From Propionivibrio sp. (GTDB lineage: Bacteria > Pseudomonadota > Gammaproteobacteria > Burkholderiales > Rhodocyclaceae): a DNA stretch of 7,650 bases. The stretch lies in NCBI GenBank assembly GCA_003249625.1, contig QKII01000040.1, forward strand, positions 1 to 7,650, given 5' to 3'. Made by a program: the position numbers and the translations under genes. Below, in pieces: positions 5,696 through 7,650 of this stretch. The notes under the pieces are model-generated. The model was not told the DNA's origin. It worked only from the letters and a program-made list of their open reading frames with translations, and did not search any database. The stretch's first letter is position 1. Each line of letters opens with the position of its first letter.

Positions 5696-6511
5696 TCAGT
5701 TCCGGCGCTCGTCCGGGACGATCTCGACGCGGGCGATGTCGCGGATCAGCACCGGCGTGCCTTTCTCCGCTTTCACCACCAGTTGTTCGATGTCGCTGGC
5801 GCCGCGCAGATAGCCCTTGCCACGCACCATGTATTCGGTTTCGGCCATTTCCACGGCGCGGCCGCCGACGTCACGATTCGAATCGCGGATGACCTGCGCG
5901 ACTTTCATCAGGGGGATGCCGTAGGAACGCAGCTTCACCGGATCTACGGTAACCTGATACGTCTGAACGAAGCCGCCGATCGAGGCGACTTCCGAAACGC
6001 CGTGTGCCTTGGTCAGCTGGTAGCGGACGAACCAGTCCTGGATCGAGCGCAGTTCTGCCAGCGTCTTGTCCTTGGCCAGCAGCGCGTACTGATAGACCCA
6101 GCCAACGCCCGAGGCGTCCGGCCCGATTTGTGGCGTCGCGCCTTTGGGCAGCCGGCTGGAGGCGAAATTGAGATATTCGAGTACGCGCGAACGCGCCCAG
6201 TAGATGTCGGTGCCGTCCTCGAAGATGATGTAGACGAAGGAGGCGCCGAAAAAGGAAAACCCGCGCACGACCTTCGATTTGGGCACCGAGAGCATTGCCG
6301 TGGTCAGCGGGTAGGTGATCTGGTCCTCGACGACTTGCGGCGCCTGTCCCGGTGCCTCGGTATAGACGATTACCTGAACGTCGGAGAGGTCGGGCAGGGC
6401 GTCGATCGGCGTTCGCAGGACGGCCAGGGTGCCGGCGGCGATGATGAGCAGCGTCGCCGCAAGGACGAGGAAGCGGTTGCGGGCGGACCAGTCGATAAGC
6501 TTGTTGAGCAT
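5696..6511 (-). CDS. cusA: CusA N-terminal part, ending at premature stop
   Basis: This 271-residue frame starts at ATG 6511. It carries TM1 at about residues 13-31, the RND-typical TPIDALPDLSDVQV at 34-47, PGQAPQVVEDQITYPLT at 54-70, VRGFSFFGASFVYIIFEDGTD at 82-102 and YWARSRVLEYL at 104-114. These are close to the first porter domain of E. coli CusA, and the segments after about residue 135 belong to the start of the second porter subdomain. The frame ends after DERRN, in the middle of that domain, so this piece alone cannot be a working pump. AAGGA lies 13 nt before the start, which is longer than ideal. It follows cusB on the same strand with a 139-bp gap that contains a REP-like repeat pair. 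Confidence 0.85.
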   Translation of the reverse strand: MLNKLIDWSARNRFLVLAATLLIIAAGTLAVLRTPIDALPDLSDVQVIVYTEAPGQAPQVVEDQITYPLTTAMLSVPKSKVVRGFSFFGASFVYIIFEDGTDIYWARSRVLEYLNFASSRLPKGATPQIGPDASGVGWVYQYALLAKDKTLAELRSIQDWFVRYQLTKAHGVSEVASIGGFVQTYQVTVDPVKLRSYGIPLMKVAQVIRDSNRDVGGRAVEMAETEYMVRGKGYLRGASDIEQLVVKAEKGTPVLIRDIARVEIVPDERRN

Positions 6512-6544
6512 GGTGTTTACGGAATCCTTGAGCGTTTGTTGTTT

Positions 6545-6640
6545 CCCTCATCCCGGCAAAATTCACGCGAACGCCAACGGGGTCCAGAAGATGCTTCGGA
6601 AAGTCGGTTCCCTGGATCCCGGCTTTTGCCGGGATGATGG
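6545..6640. repeat. Inverted pair of REP-like palindromes inside the cus operon
   Basis: The 17 bases at 6545-6561 (CCCTCATCCCGGCAAAA) and the reverse complement of 6624-6640 agree at 16 of 17 positions, so the two ends of this element are inverted copies. The right unit, 6612-6640, has the form CTGGATCCCGGC-TTTT-GCCGGGATGATGG with a perfect 8-bp stem. The left unit, 6545-6587, keeps both ends (TCATCCCGGC and GGTCCAG) but its middle is degenerate. From general knowledge, elements of the type CTGGATCCCGGC...GCCGGGATGACG are dispersed in many copies in proteobacterial genomes and are related to REP/BIME repeats moved by RAYT transposases. Membership of that family is my recognition of the pattern, not a search result. 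Confidence 0.6.
6616..6635. promoter_or_regulatory. Perfect 8-bp hairpin between cusB and cusA
   Basis: ATCCCGGC at 6616-6623 and GCCGGGAT at 6628-6635 form a perfect GC-rich stem with a 4-nt loop. It lies 15 nt after the cusB stop in the minus-strand transcript. On that strand no U-run follows, so it should not terminate the operon; a stem of this strength is more likely to stabilise the cusB 3' end or set the cusB:cusA ratio. The six-T run at 6644-6649 is on the plus strand, where no gene leads into it. Confidence 0.5.
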
Positions 6641-6650
6641 TGGTTTTTTC

Positions 6651-7650
6651 TCAGTGCTTGTGGGTCGCCGCCGGCTTGACCGAAGTAATTACCCATTCGC
6701 CCTGACCACGTTCGACAAACTCGAACTCGATGGACGTACCCGGCTTGAGATCCGCCAGGAGCGCTTCATTGGCGAACTTGAACTCCATGGTCATGCCGGG
6801 CCATTTGAGACTTTCTATGGGTCCGTGTTCGATGCTGGCGGTACCAGCCTTGGCATCGATGTCGTCGATTCGCCCGTTTGCCTTGTGTCCGACCGTCGTT
6901 CCCGTCGGCGCCTTGGTGCCTGCGCCCTCTGCGCCCAGACCGCCGAGCGCCGCCTTGAGGTTGCTTTCCGCGTCGATCAGGAAGTTGGCAGCGACTACTA
7001 CCTGCTCACCATCCTTTATGCCGTCGAGGATTTCCACGTACGCCTCACTGCGCGAACCGAGTTTCACCTCGCGCGGGGCGAAGCGGCCTTCGACGAGGAC
7101 GACCTGCCGCGTGCCGCTGTCGATCACCGCCGAGAGCGGCACGGTCACCACCGAACCTTTCGCCGCGACCGGCAACTCGACCTGCGCGAACATGGCCGGC
7201 TTCAGGAGAAGGCCGGGGTTAGCCAGTTCGACGCGCACGGGCACAGTGCGCGTATCGGCGTTGAGCGTCGGGTAGACGTAGCCGATCCGTCCCTCGAACA
7301 GCTTGTCCGGGTAGGCGTTGATGCGCACCTTTGCGCTCGCGCCGGTCTTGACGAGCCCGATATCCTGCTCGAAAACGTCCGCGATGACCCACACTGCAGA
7401 CAGGTCGGCTATCTGGTACAAGGCTTCGCCGGGCATGAAGCGCATACCCTGCAGCGCCTTTTTCTCGGTGATGATGCCGGATACGGGCGAGCGGAAGGTC
7501 AGTGTTCGCTTTGTCTCGCCCGACTGCGCCAGCGCCTTGACCTGCGCTTCCGAGATATCCCAGTTCTTCAGACGTGCGAGGCTTGATTCGGCGAGCTGCT
7601 TCATCCCGGCCTGCGCCGTGGCATCGGCACCTTTAAGGGATTCGACACCC
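6651..7650 (-). CDS. cusB: CusB-type efflux adaptor with fused CusF domain, 5' partial
   Basis: This is the C-terminal part of a periplasmic membrane-fusion (HlyD/RND adaptor) protein that links the inner-membrane CusA pump to an outer-membrane channel. The frame is open to the window edge, so the true start, signal peptide and N-terminal metal-binding methionines lie outside. The Met at 7604 is internal; numbering here starts from it, with 15 further visible residues before it. The helical hairpin end covers about 1-25, the lipoyl/barrel region about 35-85 (TFRSPVSGIITEK, then IADLSAVWVIADVFEQD), the beta-barrel about 90-145 and the membrane-proximal domain about 150-215. A Gly/Ala-rich linker (221-237) leads to a CusF-like domain at about 239-311. 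Its H260, W268, M271 and M273 have exactly the spacing of the CusF Cu(I)/Ag(I) ligands H36, W44, M47 and M49. The C-terminus is His-rich (HKH). It is upstream of cusA on the same strand. An outer-membrane cusC-like gene may lie beyond 7650. Confidence 0.92.
   Translation of the reverse strand, partial: GVESLKGADATAQAGMKQLAESSLARLKNWDISEAQVKALAQSGETKRTLTFRSPVSGIITEKKALQGMRFMPGEALYQIADLSAVWVIADVFEQDIGLVKTGASAKVRINAYPDKLFEGRIGYVYPTLNADTRTVPVRVELANPGLLLKPAMFAQVELPVAAKGSVVTVPLSAVIDSGTRQVVLVEGRFAPREVKLGSRSEAYVEILDGIKDGEQVVVAANFLIDAESNLKAALGGLGAEGAGTKAPTGTTVGHKANGRIDDIDAKAGTASIEHGPIESLKWPGMTMEFKFANEALLADLKPGTSIEFEFVERGQGEWVITSVKPAATHKH

Larger units (their letters stand above)
3375..6511 (-). pseudogene. 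cusA: cusA/czcA-type RND heavy-metal efflux pump, frameshifted
   Basis: Together the two minus-strand frames here encode a nearly complete heavy-metal RND pump. Adding the missing residues gives about 1,048, the length of E. coli CusA (about 1,047). The upstream frame reads correctly to DERR, then Asn and a TGA at 5698-5696. The downstream frame resumes as E-L-N-G-E-G-E-V-V-S-G-I-A before MARYGENA. Family members carry G-I-A between RR and ELNG, so about 10 nt are missing: three codons plus one base. No slippery heptamer is present at the junction, so programmed frameshifting is unlikely. Apart from this lesion both frames are uninterrupted with intact motifs, which indicates a very recent inactivation, a sequence error, or a working two-part pump. 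Identification as a copper/silver (CusA) rather than a cobalt/zinc/cadmium (CzcA) pump rests on the methionine triad described under the C-terminal part and on the CusF domain of the neighbouring adaptor. Confidence 0.75.

Noticed and set aside
5690..5710. Programmed -1 frameshift joining the two cusA frames
   Set aside because: There is no A/U-rich slippery heptamer at the junction. A -1 shift would also still lack three conserved residues, so deletion explains the data better.
5657..6637. A 326-codon plus-strand open frame opposite the cusA N-terminal half
   Set aside because: It lies antisense to a strongly conserved RND coding region. Its translation is Arg/Asp/Gly/His-rich with no family motif, as expected of a G+C-rich shadow frame.
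6429..7586. A 385-codon plus-strand open frame opposite cusB
   Set aside because: It is antisense to the conserved adaptor and CusF domain, runs through the REP pair, and has an Arg/Asp/His-rich composition without motifs.
1..7650. CRISPR arrays, tRNA or rRNA genes, insertion-sequence transposases
   Set aside because: No regularly spaced repeats, cloverleaf-like sequence, rRNA segment or transposase motif was seen on either strand.

Overview
This 7.65 kb window looks like chromosome or large-plasmid DNA of a Gram-negative proteobacterium, most likely a betaproteobacterium or a relative. The reasons are a three-component RND metal efflux operon whose membrane-fusion protein carries a C-terminal CusF domain, and a REP-type palindromic repeat in that operon. 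Species cannot be told from the sequence. The two halves differ in composition: sampled 60-base rows give about 50-53% G+C on the left (rows 481 and 2641) and 65% on the right (row 4501).

Left half (1-3154) is a LysR-controlled metabolic cluster. On the minus strand, in transcription order, are a classical short-chain dehydrogenase/reductase (2063-1299), an MBL-fold metallo-hydrolase with a histidine-rich N-terminus (1213-107), and the first codons of a further gene leaving the window (14-1, strong ribosome binding site). A LysR-type regulator (2237-3154, plus strand) is divergent from them across a 173-bp A/T-rich control region holding GTTG/CAAC dyads. This is the usual layout of a regulator with a small catabolic or detoxification operon. 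The substrate is not evident.

A 220-bp gap (3155-3374) separates the convergent ends of the LysR gene and the efflux operon. It holds one clear nested hairpin and no recognisable gene.

Right half (3375-7650, minus strand) is a copper/silver efflux operon. The 3' part of a cusB-type periplasmic adaptor fused to a CusF-like metallochaperone domain (7650-6651) comes first, followed by a cusA-type RND pump (6511-3375). The pump carries the CusA methionine triad and proton-relay residues. It is broken into two reading frames near 5700 by what looks like a deletion of about 10 nt in a conserved stretch, so it is best read as a recent pseudogene unless the fragments work together or the lesion is a sequence error. 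Between cusB and cusA lies a 139-bp gap with an inverted pair of REP-like palindromes.

I see no wholly new system. The points most worth following are the cusA break, the CusB-CusF fusion, the REP pair inside the operon, and the unassigned LysR/SDR/MBL cluster.
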